Part shown: one piece after another, positions 45,182 to 54,021 of the stretch
Numbering within the stretch: the first letter of the stretch is position 1
Layout: each line of letters starts with the position of its first letter
Assembly (NCBI RefSeq): GCF_022387135.1
Contig: NZ_CP092462.1
Span: 62,001 to 126,000, forward strand
Reading direction: 5' to 3'
DNA from: Comamonas sp. B21-038
Lineage (GTDB): Bacteria; Pseudomonadota; Gammaproteobacteria; Burkholderiales; Burkholderiaceae_C
Length of the DNA stretch: 64,000 bases
Translations under genes and position numbers: made by a program
Notes under the pieces: model-generated
The model's input: only the letters and a program-made list of their open reading frames with translations
The model's database searches: none
Told to the model about the DNA's origin: nothing

Positions 45182-46183
45182 ATGTTTACCAGCCGTTTAT
45201 CAGGCCAGGCCTTGCGCCTCTTCACCAGCGCCGCCCTTGCAGCGGGCACGGTGGCGCCCGCGATGGCGCAGACCGAGCCCCGCCGTCCGGAGTGCATTGC
45301 CCCGGCCCAGCCCGGCGGTGGATTTGATCTGACCTGCCGCCTGGCGCAGACCGGCATGCGCGAGTCCAAAGCGCTGCAGCGGCCCATGCGCATCGTCTAC
45401 ATGCCGGGCGGCATCGGTGCGGTGGCCTACAACAGCATCATCACCCAGCGTCCTGCCGATGGTGGAGCCATCGCGGCGTTCTCCAGTGGTTCACTGCTCA
45501 ACCTGGCACAGGGAAAATTTGGCAAGTACAGCGTCGAGGATGTGCGCTGGCTGGCCACCGTCGGCGCCGATTATGGCGTAGCGATGGTGCGCGCGGATTC
45601 ACCTTACCAGGACCTCCCGAGCCTGATGGCGGCCTTCAAGGCGGACCCTGCGAAGATCGTGCTGGGCGCCGGTGGCTCCATCGGCAGCCAGGACTGGATG
45701 AAGGCGGCGCTGACCGCCCGTGCCGCCGGCGTCGATTACAAGAAGATGCGCTTTGTCGCCTTCGAAGGCGGCGGCGAAGCGGTGACCGCATTGCGGGGTG
45801 GCCATATCCAGGCCTTCATGGGCGATGCGGCAGAGGCCGTCACGATGCTGGAAGGGGGCGCTCCGATTCGGGTGCTCGCGGTCTACCACTCGGAACGTTT
45901 GCCCGGTGCGCTTGCCCAGGTACCCACCGCGGCAGAGCAGGGCTTCAACATTGAATGGCCCATCATCCGTGGCTTCTATGTGGGCCCCAAAGTGTCGGAT
46001 GCAGATTACCGCTGGTGGCAGCAAGCGTTTGACAAGGCCATGGCCTCCCCGGAGTTCGGCAAAGCCCAGGCACAGCTGGGGCTCATGCCTTTCAATAAAA
46101 CCGGCGCCGAGCTGGAGGCTTATGTGAAAGACCGCACACGGCATTACAGCGAATTGGCCCGCTCGTTCGATCTGCTCAAGTAA
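45182..46183 (+). CDS. tctC: Tripartite tricarboxylate transporter binding protein (TctC/Bug family)
   Basis: A 333-residue periplasmic solute-binding protein with a Sec signal peptide (about 1-31, ending APAMAQ). ECIAPAQPGGGFDLTCRLAQ is the family's ligand-loop region, with VYMPGGIGAVAYN and GAGGSIGSQDWM further on. GGAG lies upstream of the ATG at 45182. It presents a carboxylate such as citrate to the TctAB membrane complex. The actual ligand cannot be inferred. Confidence 0.9.
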   Translation: MFTSRLSGQALRLFTSAALAAGTVAPAMAQTEPRRPECIAPAQPGGGFDLTCRLAQTGMRESKALQRPMRIVYMPGGIGAVAYNSIITQRPADGGAIAAFSSGSLLNLAQGKFGKYSVEDVRWLATVGADYGVAMVRADSPYQDLPSLMAAFKADPAKIVLGAGGSIGSQDWMKAALTARAAGVDYKKMRFVAFEGGGEAVTALRGGHIQAFMGDAAEAVTMLEGGAPIRVLAVYHSERLPGALAQVPTAAEQGFNIEWPIIRGFYVGPKVSDADYRWWQQAFDKAMASPEFGKAQAQLGLMPFNKTGAELEAYVKDRTRHYSELARSFDLLK

Positions 46184-46304
46184 GGCCTTGTTCTATAGGG
46201 CGGCGCAATGGTCTTGCTTCGGCACGGGGCCGCAGGCAGGGGCTCTTGCCCCTCGCGGCGCAGCGACAGGTGTTCGCGGCCGCCACTCATCCGGAGATAT
46301 ACCG

Positions 46305-46748
46305 ATGGTTCTCAATGATCGCGTTCTTGGCGTGGCAGCACTGCTGCTATCTGCTTTCTTGGCATGGTTTGGGCATGGACTAGAGGCGCCTTTTGCCTAC
46401 GAGCCCGTGGGCCCACGGGCATTTCCGCTGTTGCTGGCGGCCGTGATTGCGCTGTGCGGTCTGCGCCTGGTCCTCAAGTGCGGCAACCCGGCAGCGCCTA
46501 ACCCGATGGGCGCCAACATGCGCATCGCCTGGATGGTGGTGCTTGTGGTGGTGTATGCCGGGTTGTTCCAGGTCGTCGGCTTTGTCGTGGCAACGGCTGT
46601 CACGGCCGCTTGCGTGGGCCGGCTCTTCGGCGGCAGTTGGATGCAGTGCGGCATCGGCGGCGCCAGCCTGAGCCTGCTTTTCTATTTTCTTTTTGACCGC
46701 GTGCTGGACGTCGTGCTGCCGCTGGGCTGGTTGGAGGGCCTGTTATGA
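46305..46748 (+). CDS. tctB: Tripartite tricarboxylate transporter small membrane subunit TctB
   Basis: A 147-residue protein with four hydrophobic helices (about 9-25, 40-57, 72-95 and 107-130), the size and topology of TctB. CGGAGA lies before the ATG at 46305. The stop overlaps the tctA start as ATGA. The sequence is poorly conserved in this family, so the call leans on topology and operon position. Confidence 0.88.
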   Translation: MVLNDRVLGVAALLLSAFLAWFGHGLEAPFAYEPVGPRAFPLLLAAVIALCGLRLVLKCGNPAAPNPMGANMRIAWMVVLVVVYAGLFQVVGFVVATAVTAACVGRLFGGSWMQCGIGGASLSLLFYFLFDRVLDVVLPLGWLEGLL

Positions 46749-48271
46749 GTTCGATGCTGGACAACCTGTCGCTGGGTTTTGGCGTTGCCTTTTCAGGTAC
46801 CAACCTGCTGGTCGCACTGATCGGCTCCTTTTTTGGCACCATCGTCGGGGTGCTGCCCGGCCTGGGTCCCACCAATGGTGTGGCGATGCTGGTGCCGATC
46901 GCCTTTGCCATGGGCCTGCCGGCAGATACCGCGTTGATCTTGCTCGCCGCAGTCTATGTGGGTGCTGAATATGGGGGCCGGATCACGTCGATTCTGATCA
47001 ATGTGCCGGGCGAGGCCGCAGCGGTGATGACGACTTTGGATGGCTACCCGCTGGCGCGGCAGGGTCTGGGAAGCGTGGCCTTGTCGCTGTCGGCCTGGTC
47101 CTCCTTTGTCGGCTCGCTCATCGCGATCGTCGGCATCGCGGCGTTTGCGCCCTTTCTGGCGCAGTGGGCGTTGGCCTTTGGTCCGGCAGAGTATTTTGTC
47201 CTGATGGTGTTTGCCTTTTGTGCGCTGACCAGCCTGCTGGGTGAGCAGCCTGTCAAAGGCGTTTTGGCGGCTGCCATCGGCCTGTCGATCGCGACGATCG
47301 GCGTGGATGCCAACTCGGGCGTCTACCGCTACACCTTCGGAATTCCGCACCTGACCGATGGCCTGGATTTTGTCGTGGTCGTCATTGGCTTGTTTGCCGT
47401 CGCTGAAATGCTGCAGATGCTGGAGAACAAGCTGTCGGGCCAAAGCGTTGAAGTGCCGCCGAGCCAACGCAAACTTTTCAATCTGCGTGAGCTGCGTTTG
47501 ACCTCGGGCAGCACTGCACGGGGCAGCCTGCTCGGTTTTGTGCTCGGCGTGCTGCCGGGCGCTGGCGCCAGCGTCGCATCGGCCGTGGCCTACGCCAACG
47601 AGAAGCGCTATATAGAAGACAAGGACCCGGACGCCAAATTCGGCCAGGGGGATATGCGCGGCCTGGCTGCACCCGAGGCGGCCAACAACAGTGCAGCGAC
47701 CGGCTCCTTCATTCCGATGCTCACCCTGGGCGTGCCCGGCTCGGGTACGACGGCGGTGATGATGGGCGCGCTGACGCTCTACAACATCACGCCCGGGCCG
47801 GTGCTGTTTGAGCAGCAGCCCGCGCTGGTCTGGGGTCTGATTGCCTCACTGCTGATTGCCAATGTGATGCTGCTGGTGATGAACATCCCGATGGTGCGGG
47901 TGTTTGCCGCGATGCTGTCCATCCCCGGCTGGCTGCTGGTGCCGGGCATCCTGGCGATCAGCTTCATTGGTGTCTACGCCATCAGTGCCACGACCTTCGA
48001 CCTGATGGCGGTGGTCGCGATCGGCGTGGTCGGTTACCTGCTGCGCAAGCTCCACGTTCCGATGGCGCCGATGGTGTTGGGTGTCGTTCTGGGCACGATG
48101 ATGGAGCAAAACCTGCGGCGCGCGCTGTCCATCACCAATGGCGATGTGTCCATTCTTTGGGCCAGCACGGTCTGCATGGTCCTCTGGGTGCTGGCTGCGG
48201 CCGTGGTGCTGGGGCCCATGGGCTACCGGTGGCTGGTAAAACGCCATCGAGCGCAGGAGGCCGCTGCCTGA
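46745..48271 (+). CDS. tctA: Tripartite tricarboxylate transporter large permease TctA
   Basis: A 508-residue secondary transporter with about 12 helices. GTIVGVLPGLGPTNGVAMLVPIAFA and GFVLGVLPGAGASVASAVAY are the duplicated re-entrant signature repeats, and GVPGSGTTAVMMGAL is the conserved second block. It forms the uptake channel with TctB, driven by the ion gradient. A terminator follows. Confidence 0.94.
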   Translation: MSSMLDNLSLGFGVAFSGTNLLVALIGSFFGTIVGVLPGLGPTNGVAMLVPIAFAMGLPADTALILLAAVYVGAEYGGRITSILINVPGEAAAVMTTLDGYPLARQGLGSVALSLSAWSSFVGSLIAIVGIAAFAPFLAQWALAFGPAEYFVLMVFAFCALTSLLGEQPVKGVLAAAIGLSIATIGVDANSGVYRYTFGIPHLTDGLDFVVVVIGLFAVAEMLQMLENKLSGQSVEVPPSQRKLFNLRELRLTSGSTARGSLLGFVLGVLPGAGASVASAVAYANEKRYIEDKDPDAKFGQGDMRGLAAPEAANNSAATGSFIPMLTLGVPGSGTTAVMMGALTLYNITPGPVLFEQQPALVWGLIASLLIANVMLLVMNIPMVRVFAAMLSIPGWLLVPGILAISFIGVYAISATTFDLMAVVAIGVVGYLLRKLHVPMAPMVLGVVLGTMMEQNLRRALSITNGDVSILWASTVCMVLWVLAAAVVLGPMGYRWLVKRHRAQEAAA

Positions 48272-48311
48272 GGCGGGGCAGCGGGCCTGGTGCGACACCG
48301 CTATCCAGACC

Positions 48312-48339
48312 AAGGCGAGCACCGGAGGCTCGCCTTTTT
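48312..48339 (+). terminator. Rho-independent terminator after tctA
   Basis: A 9-bp stem, AAGGCGAGC (48312-48320) with GCTCGCCTT (48328-48336), followed by T residues. Confidence 0.85.
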
Positions 48340-48366
48340 CTTGGGGAGTGCGGTCGCGCTGGCCGA

Positions 48367-49770
48367 TCAGTGGCGGGCGGCGAGCGCCTTCAGCAGTTTG
48401 TCGTGGATACCGCCAAAGCCGCCATTGCTCATGCCAACGATCACATCGCCCGGCTGGGCTGCCTGCAGCACCTGGGCGATCAGGCTGTCGATGTCCCCTG
48501 CAGTCTGCGCGCGTGCGCCCATCGGGGCCAGCGCCTGCGCAGCGTCCCAGTCCAGGCCGGCGGTGTGGCAAAAGGCCAGATCGGCCGATTCCAGCGACCA
48601 GGGCAGCTGCGACTTCATCGTGCCGAGCTTCATCGTGTTGCTGCGTGGCTCGAACACCGCAAGAATGCGGGTTTGCGCACCCACCTGCTGGCGCAGGCCA
48701 TCCAAGGTGGTGCGGATGGCCGTCGGGTGGTGGGCGAAATCATCATAGACCTGGATGCCGGCGGCACTGCCGCGCAGTTCCATGCGCCGCTTGACATTCT
48801 GAAAGCGCGACAAGGCTTGGGCTGCCTCTGCGGGCGCCACGCCCACATGCTGGGCGGCTGCCATGGCGGCGAGCGCATTCATCTGGTTGTGCACACCGCT
48901 CAGGCTCCACTGCACCTTGCCGGCGGGCGCATCTTTGTAGAACACCTCGAAGTTCGACGGGTCACCCTCGGCGCGCATATCGTCGATGGCCGCGCCAAAA
49001 CGCACGACCTCGCTCCAGCAGCCTTGGTGCAGCACGCGGGTCAGGCTCTCCTCGACGCCATTGGCCACCACCCGGCCGCTGGCGGGCACGGTGCGTACCA
49101 GGTGGTGGAACTGGCGCTCAATGGCAGCCAGGTCATCAAAGATGTCGGCGTGGTCGAACTCCAGGTTGTTCAGCACGGCCGTGCGGGGGCGGTAATGCAC
49201 AAACTTGCTGCGCTTGTCGAAAAATGCGGTGTCGTACTCGTCGGCCTCGATCACAAACACGGGGCGCGAGTCGCCATCGCCGGGCCGGGTGGGTGCACCC
49301 AGGCGTGCGGAGACGCCAAAATCCAGTGGCACGCCGCCGACCAGAAAGCCTGGCTGCAGGCCGGCAGCCTCCAGAATCCAGGTGAGCATCGAGGTCGTCG
49401 TGGTCTTGCCATGGGTGCCGGCCACGGCCAGCACATGGCGGCCCTGCAGCACATGCTCGGCCAGCCATTGGGGGCCGCTGGTGTAGGGGGCGCCAGTATC
49501 CAGAATGGCTTCCATCAGCGGAAACTTGGGCGAGCCATCATCCAGGCGGGCCCGGCTGACCACATTGCCCACCACATACATGTCAGGCTGCAGTGCGAGC
49601 TGGTCGGCGCCAAAGCCTTCGATCAGCTCAATGCCCAGCGCGCGCAACTGGTCGCTCATCGGCGGGTAGACGCCGCTGTCGCAGCCCGTTACCTTGTGCC
49701 CGGCCTCACGTGCCAAGGCGGCCACGCCACCCATGAAGGTGCCACAAATACCCAGAATATGAATGTGCAT
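48367..49770 (-). CDS. mpl: Murein peptide ligase Mpl
   Basis: A 467-residue Mur-ligase paralogue that reattaches the recycled tripeptide L-Ala-gamma-D-Glu-meso-DAP to UDP-MurNAc. It starts MHIHILGICGTFMGGVAALA, a diagnostic variant of the MurC loop, and has [32 protein letters not shown] and YDDFAHHPTAIR. The ATG at 49770 was chosen because longer frames add unrelated sequence. It works with the MurE-type DAP peptidoglycan made here. The gene is divergent from the next. Confidence 0.94.
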   Translation of the reverse strand: MHIHILGICGTFMGGVAALAREAGHKVTGCDSGVYPPMSDQLRALGIELIEGFGADQLALQPDMYVVGNVVSRARLDDGSPKFPLMEAILDTGAPYTSGPQWLAEHVLQGRHVLAVAGTHGKTTTTSMLTWILEAAGLQPGFLVGGVPLDFGVSARLGAPTRPGDGDSRPVFVIEADEYDTAFFDKRSKFVHYRPRTAVLNNLEFDHADIFDDLAAIERQFHHLVRTVPASGRVVANGVEESLTRVLHQGCWSEVVRFGAAIDDMRAEGDPSNFEVFYKDAPAGKVQWSLSGVHNQMNALAAMAAAQHVGVAPAEAAQALSRFQNVKRRMELRGSAAGIQVYDDFAHHPTAIRTTLDGLRQQVGAQTRILAVFEPRSNTMKLGTMKSQLPWSLESADLAFCHTAGLDWDAAQALAPMGARAQTAGDIDSLIAQVLQAAQPGDVIVGMSNGGFGGIHDKLLKALAARH

Positions 49771-49873
49771 GGTGATCGATTCTACGGCGCGCCCAGGCAG
49801 AACCCGCGCTGATGGCGGCCGTAATTGCAAGCAAGTGCCGCGCAGCCCGCGCAAATCCGACACAATGGAATGC

Positions 49874-50470
49874 ATGAAGACTGATGCAAGCTGGGAAATC
49901 GCCAATACCGCCGCACGCATGGTGGTGGAAGAAGGCCTGGAATGGGGGCCGGCCAAGAAGCGCGCCGTCAAGCAACTGGGGCTGCCAGGCCGCACCGCGC
50001 TACCCGACAACGACCTGCTCGAAGCAGCAGTGCGCGACTACCTGGAGCTGTTCTGTGGTGACACCCAGCCCACCGAACTGCGTGCGTTGCGCGAGCTGGC
50101 CGTACTGTGGATGGAGCGCATGGAGGCCTTCCGGCCCTATCTGGCGGGGGCGGTCTGGAATGGCACCGCCACGCGGCTGTCAGACATATATATACAGTTG
50201 TTCTGTGATGACTCCAAATCCGCTGAGATTGCGCTGATTGACCATGGCGTGCGCTATGAGGTATCGTCGATCAACGGTTTCCACGGCGAGACCGTCGACG
50301 CCTTGTCGATCAGCAGTTTTTGCAAGCCGCTGAATGAAAGCATTGGCGTGCACTACCTGGTCTATGACCTTGATGACTTGCGTGGTGCCTTGAAGCCTGA
50401 TGCGCAGGGGCGCACCCCGCGTGGCTCGCTGGAGGCGGTGCGCCGCCTGTTGATCCCCGCCACGGAGTGA
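49874..50470 (+). CDS. Unknown protein with degenerate nucleotidyltransferase-like motif
   Basis: A 198-residue soluble protein (alternative ATG at 49865 adds three residues). Residues about 90-110 read AGAVWNGTATRLSDIYIQLF, reminiscent of the GSxARG...SDIDL motif of nucleotidyltransferases but with Tyr in place of the second Asp. I recall relatives in Burkholderiales annotated as unknown or mislabelled as Mur ligases. A CACAAT hexamer lies 7 nt before the ATG. It precedes the TlpA-like gene by 6 bp and is divergent from mpl. Confidence 0.6.
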   Translation: MKTDASWEIANTAARMVVEEGLEWGPAKKRAVKQLGLPGRTALPDNDLLEAAVRDYLELFCGDTQPTELRALRELAVLWMERMEAFRPYLAGAVWNGTATRLSDIYIQLFCDDSKSAEIALIDHGVRYEVSSINGFHGETVDALSISSFCKPLNESIGVHYLVYDLDDLRGALKPDAQGRTPRGSLEAVRRLLIPATE

Positions 50471-50476
50471 TGCCTG

Positions 50477-51061
50477 ATGCCGACACCTGAACGCCCACCT
50501 GTCGATACCCCGCAAACCTTGCCATTACCGCCTGCCAGCGCCGGCCGCAGGCGGCTGCTGACCGGAGGCGTGGCCGCAGCGGCCTTGGCCGCGGGAGCGG
50601 GCTGGGCCTGGTGGCGCCACCGTCTGTCCGAGCCCAGCAGCCCGGCGCTGGACGGGCTGTGGAACCAGACCTTTGCCGCACCGGGTGGCCAGACCGAGGT
50701 GCGCATGCAGGCGTTCCAGGGCAAGCCGCTGCTGCTCAATTTTTGGGCGACCTGGTGCCCGCCTTGTGTGGAAGAGTTGCCGATGCTCAACGCATTCTAT
50801 GCAGCGCAACAAAGCAAGGGCTGGCAGGTTCTGGGTCTGGCCGTGGACCAGGATGCTGCAGTGCAGCGCTTTTTGCAGCGTCTGCCCCTCGCGTTCCCCG
50901 TCGGCATCGCGGGCCTGAGCGGCACACAACTGACACGCGACCTGGGCAATTCTGCCGGCGGCCTACCGTTCACTGTGGTATTTGGTAGGCAAGGTAACGT
51001 ACAGCATCGTAAAATGGGGCAACTTCTTGCATCTGACTTGCAAAATTGGGCAAGTCTATAA
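50477..51061 (+). CDS. TlpA-family thioredoxin-like protein
   Basis: A 194-residue membrane-anchored or exported protein. An N-terminal Arg pair (GRRRLLTGGVAAAALAAGA) precedes one hydrophobic segment (about 30-46), and a thioredoxin fold follows with active site WATWCPPCVEEL and the cis-Pro region AGGLPFTVVF. It would act as a periplasmic thiol:disulfide reductant. The RR motif before the hydrophobic stretch raises the possibility of Tat export, but it is not a full Tat consensus. accB follows at 117 bp. Confidence 0.82.
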   Translation: MPTPERPPVDTPQTLPLPPASAGRRRLLTGGVAAAALAAGAGWAWWRHRLSEPSSPALDGLWNQTFAAPGGQTEVRMQAFQGKPLLLNFWATWCPPCVEELPMLNAFYAAQQSKGWQVLGLAVDQDAAVQRFLQRLPLAFPVGIAGLSGTQLTRDLGNSAGGLPFTVVFGRQGNVQHRKMGQLLASDLQNWASL

Positions 51062-51117
51062 GGCATGCAAGCCGGGACGGCAGTGTTGCCGTTGATCAAA
51101 AATCGAAGATATTGAGT

Positions 51118-51161
51118 CAAATAGGGCGAAATTGGAGTAAATTTGCGCCCTGTTTGATTTT
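51118..51161 (+). promoter_or_regulatory. Long hairpin in the accB leader
   Basis: CAAATAGGGCG (51118-51128) pairs with CGCCCTGTTTG (51146-51156, one G-U pair), and inside it AAATT (51129-51133) pairs with AATTT (51140-51144), loop GGAGTA. ATTTTT follows. It may terminate the upstream unit, attenuate accBC, or both. Confidence 0.5.
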
Positions 51162-51178
51162 TAGCCGTTGGAGCTCCC

Positions 51179-51634
51179 ATGGATTTACGCAAGCTGAAAA
51201 CCCTGATCGATCTCGTGTCCGAGTCGAATGTATCGGAGTTGGAAATCACCGAAGCAGAAGGCAAGGTTCGCATTGTGAAGGGCGGCGGTGCTGTGGTGCA
51301 GCAAGTGATGGCTGCGCCCGTGCTGCCCGCTGCGGCCCCGGCAGCGGCAGCGCCTGCTGCAGCCGCTGCGCCGGCCGAGGCAGCTCCGGCTGCAGCGCAA
51401 GGCCATACGGTGAAGTCGCCGATGGTGGGTACGTTCTACCGCTCGTCGGCACCGGGCGCCAAGGCCTTTGTCGAAGTGGGCAGCCAGGTCAAGGAAGGCG
51501 ATACCGTGTGCATCATTGAAGCGATGAAGATCCTCAATGAGATCGAAGCCGACAAGTCCGGCACGATCAAGCAGATCCTGGGTGAGAACGGCCAGGCCGT
51601 GGAATTTGGTCAGCCTCTGTTCATCATTGAATAA
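51179..51634 (+). CDS. accB: Biotin carboxyl carrier protein AccB
   Basis: The 151-residue carrier subunit of acetyl-CoA carboxylase. An N-terminal domain ([20 protein letters not shown]) is followed by an Ala/Pro linker (about 44-76) and the biotinyl domain. The biotinylated Lys lies in [20 protein letters not shown]. It transfers CO2 from AccC to acetyl-CoA for fatty-acid synthesis. GGAG lies close upstream. accC follows 10 bp later. Confidence 0.96.
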   Translation: MDLRKLKTLIDLVSESNVSELEITEAEGKVRIVKGGGAVVQQVMAAPVLPAAAPAAAAPAAAAAPAEAAPAAAQGHTVKSPMVGTFYRSSAPGAKAFVEVGSQVKEGDTVCIIEAMKILNEIEADKSGTIKQILGENGQAVEFGQPLFIIE

Positions 51635-51644
51635 GGCCTCGCCC

Positions 51645-53000
51645 ATGTTCAAGAAAATTCTGGTTGCCAACCGCGGAGAGATCGCACTGCGTGTGCAGCG
51701 CGCGTGCCGCGAGCTGGGCATCAAGGCCGTGATGGTCTATTCAGAGGCGGACCGCGACGCCAAGTATGTGAAGCTGGCCGATGAAGCGGTTTGCATTGGC
51801 CCGGCGCCGTCGGCCCAAAGCTACCTGAACATGCCTGCGATCATCTCGGCTGCCGAGGTGACCGACGCCGAGGCGATCCACCCTGGTTATGGCTTTCTGT
51901 CCGAGAACGCCGATTTTGCCGAACGGGTGGAAAAGAGCGGTTTCCAGTTCATTGGCCCGACGCCCGAGTCCATCCGCATCATGGGTGACAAGGTGTCTGC
52001 CAAGCAGGCAATGATCAAGGCTGGTGTGCCTTGCGTGCCTGGTTCGGACGGCGAACTGCCCGACGACCCGGCGCTGATCCGCCGCATTGCCAAGGCCATC
52101 GGCTACCCGGTGATCATCAAGGCCGCTGGCGGCGGTGGTGGCCGGGGCATGCGTGTGGTGCATACCGAGGCAGCGCTGGTCAATGCGGTGCAGATGACCA
52201 AGGCGGAAGCCGGTGCTGCATTCGGCAATCCTGCGGTGTACATGGAAAAGTACCTGCAGAACCCGCGCCACATCGAAATCCAGGTAATGGCCGACAAGTT
52301 CAAGAACGCCGTGTATCTGGGCGAGCGCGATTGCTCGATGCAGCGCCGCCACCAGAAGGTGATCGAAGAGGCGCCGGCCCCAGGCATTCCACGCCGTCTG
52401 ATCGAAAAGATTGGCGACCGCTGCGTGGCTGCCTGCAAGAAGATCGGCTACCGCGGTGCGGGCACGTTCGAATTTCTGTACGAAAACGGCGAGTTCTACT
52501 TCATCGAGATGAACACCCGCGTGCAGGTTGAGCACCCGGTGACCGAATGGATCACTGGCGTCGACATCGTCGGCACCCAGATCATGGTCGCCGCTGGCGA
52601 AAAGCTGCCGTTCACGCAGCGCCAGATCAACGCACAGATGCGCGGTCATGCGATCGAATGCCGGATCAACGCCGAAGATGCCTACAAGTTCACGCCGTCG
52701 CCTGGCCGTGTCACCACCTGGCACATGCCCGGCGGCCCCGGTGTGCGGGTCGATTCGCATGTCTATGCGAACTACTTTGTTCCGCCGAACTACGACTCGA
52801 TGATTGGCAAGCTGATCGTCTATGGCGACACCCGCGAACAAGCCATTGCCCGCATGCGCACCGCGCTGCTGGAGACGGCGGTCGAGGGTATTTCGACGAA
52901 TATTCCGCTGCACTCGGAACTGATGGTGGATGCCAAGTTCAATGCCGGCGGCACCAATATCCACTATCTGGAAGAGTGGCTGGCTGCGCGCAAGCGTTGA
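51645..53000 (+). CDS. accC: Biotin carboxylase AccC
   Basis: A 451-residue ATP-grasp enzyme carboxylating the biotin on Acc[21 protein letters not shown] is the standard start. The glycine-rich ATP loop [54 protein letters not shown] and the C-terminal [15 protein letters not shown] are all present. A terminator separates it from prmA. Confidence 0.96.
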   Translation: MFKKILVANRGEIALRVQRACRELGIKAVMVYSEADRDAKYVKLADEAVCIGPAPSAQSYLNMPAIISAAEVTDAEAIHPGYGFLSENADFAERVEKSGFQFIGPTPESIRIMGDKVSAKQAMIKAGVPCVPGSDGELPDDPALIRRIAKAIGYPVIIKAAGGGGGRGMRVVHTEAALVNAVQMTKAEAGAAFGNPAVYMEKYLQNPRHIEIQVMADKFKNAVYLGERDCSMQRRHQKVIEEAPAPGIPRRLIEKIGDRCVAACKKIGYRGAGTFEFLYENGEFYFIEMNTRVQVEHPVTEWITGVDIVGTQIMVAAGEKLPFTQRQINAQMRGHAIECRINAEDAYKFTPSPGRVTTWHMPGGPGVRVDSHVYANYFVPPNYDSMIGKLIVYGDTREQAIARMRTALLETAVEGISTNIPLHSELMVDAKFNAGGTNIHYLEEWLAARKR

Positions 53001-53025
53001 TGCGCCCCCTTTCATCGTGATAGAT

Positions 53026-53056
53026 GCTGGCATTTCCAAGGGAATGCCAGCTTTTT
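53026..53056 (+). terminator. Rho-independent terminator between accC and prmA
   Basis: A 9-bp stem, GCTGGCATT (53026-53034) with AATGCCAGC (53043-53051), followed by five T residues. It may be partial, since prmA begins 20 bp later. Confidence 0.75.
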
Positions 53057-53075
53057 GCATTAAGGAAACCCTGTC

Positions 53076-53996
53076 ATGTACGAACTGTGCCTGATGTGCC
53101 CGGAAGACCGGGTCGAGAGCGTGAGCGAAGCGCTGGATGCGCTCGATGCGCTCAGCGTCTCGGTCGAAGATGCCGATGCCCAGACCGATGCCGAGCAGGC
53201 GCTGTTTGGCGAACCCGGCATGCCGCCGCCCAAGGATGGCTGGCAGCGCAGCCGCATCGTGGCGCTGTTCCCGCAGCGCGCTGCAGCCGAAGAGGCGCAG
53301 AGCCTGCTGCAGCTGCAGGATTTCTTTGCAGGCTGCAACCTGCTGGGCATCCGTGAAGTGGCCGAGCAGGACTGGGTGCGCCTGACCCAATCGCAGTTCG
53401 CGCCGGTGGACATCACGCCGGATTTCTGGATTGTGCCCACCTGGCACGAATTGCCAGCAGCTGCCACCCGCAGCATCCGCCTGGACCCGGGCCTGGCCTT
53501 TGGCACCGGCACCCACCCCACCACCCGCATGTGCCTGCGCTGGATTGCGCAGCGCGGCGCCGAGGGGCAGGATCTGGGCCGCGTGCTGGATTACGGCTGC
53601 GGCTCCGGCATTCTGGCCATTGGCGCCGCCAAGTTTGGCGCGCTGGACATCGACGCGGTGGACATCGACACCGCTGCCGTGGAATCGACCGAGTACAACG
53701 CCCAGGCCAACCACGTGCAGTTGCGCGCCGGCTTGCCCGATGCCGCACAGGGCGTATACCAGACGGTGCTGGCCAACATCCTGGCAACGCCACTGAAGGT
53801 GCTGGCCCCCTTGCTGTGCGCCCATGTGGCTGAAGGCGGCCACCTGGTGCTGGCCGGTATTCTGGAGCGCCAGACCGATGAGCTGAAGGCCGCGTATGCG
53901 CCTTATCTGCAGCTGGACGTGGCCGATAGCGAAGACGGTTGGGTGCTGATGACGGCACGGCGCGCAGCAGATTCCGCCACCGGGACAGGCCGCTGA
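53076..53996 (+). CDS. prmA: Ribosomal protein L11 methyltransferase PrmA
   Basis: A 306-residue enzyme that trimethylates ribosomal protein L11. The N-terminal substrate-recognition domain (about 1-90) precedes the SAM-binding domain with LDPGLAFGTGTHPTTRMCL, VLDYGCGSGILAIGAAKFGA and VLANILATPL. AAGGAAA lies upstream of the ATG. The next gene starts 25 bp after its stop. Confidence 0.94.
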   Translation: MYELCLMCPEDRVESVSEALDALDALSVSVEDADAQTDAEQALFGEPGMPPPKDGWQRSRIVALFPQRAAAEEAQSLLQLQDFFAGCNLLGIREVAEQDWVRLTQSQFAPVDITPDFWIVPTWHELPAAATRSIRLDPGLAFGTGTHPTTRMCLRWIAQRGAEGQDLGRVLDYGCGSGILAIGAAKFGALDIDAVDIDTAAVESTEYNAQANHVQLRAGLPDAAQGVYQTVLANILATPLKVLAPLLCAHVAEGGHLVLAGILERQTDELKAAYAPYLQLDVADSEDGWVLMTARRAADSATGTGR

Positions 53997-54007
53997 GTTT
54001 CTGACCC

Positions 54008-54013
54008 TACAAT
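54008..54013 (+). promoter_or_regulatory. -10-like hexamer before the DUF3426 gene
   Basis: TACAAT ends 8 nt before the ATG at 54022. No Shine-Dalgarno sequence lies between, so the transcript may begin at the start codon. Confidence 0.4.
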
Positions 54014-54021
54014 CCACTGCG

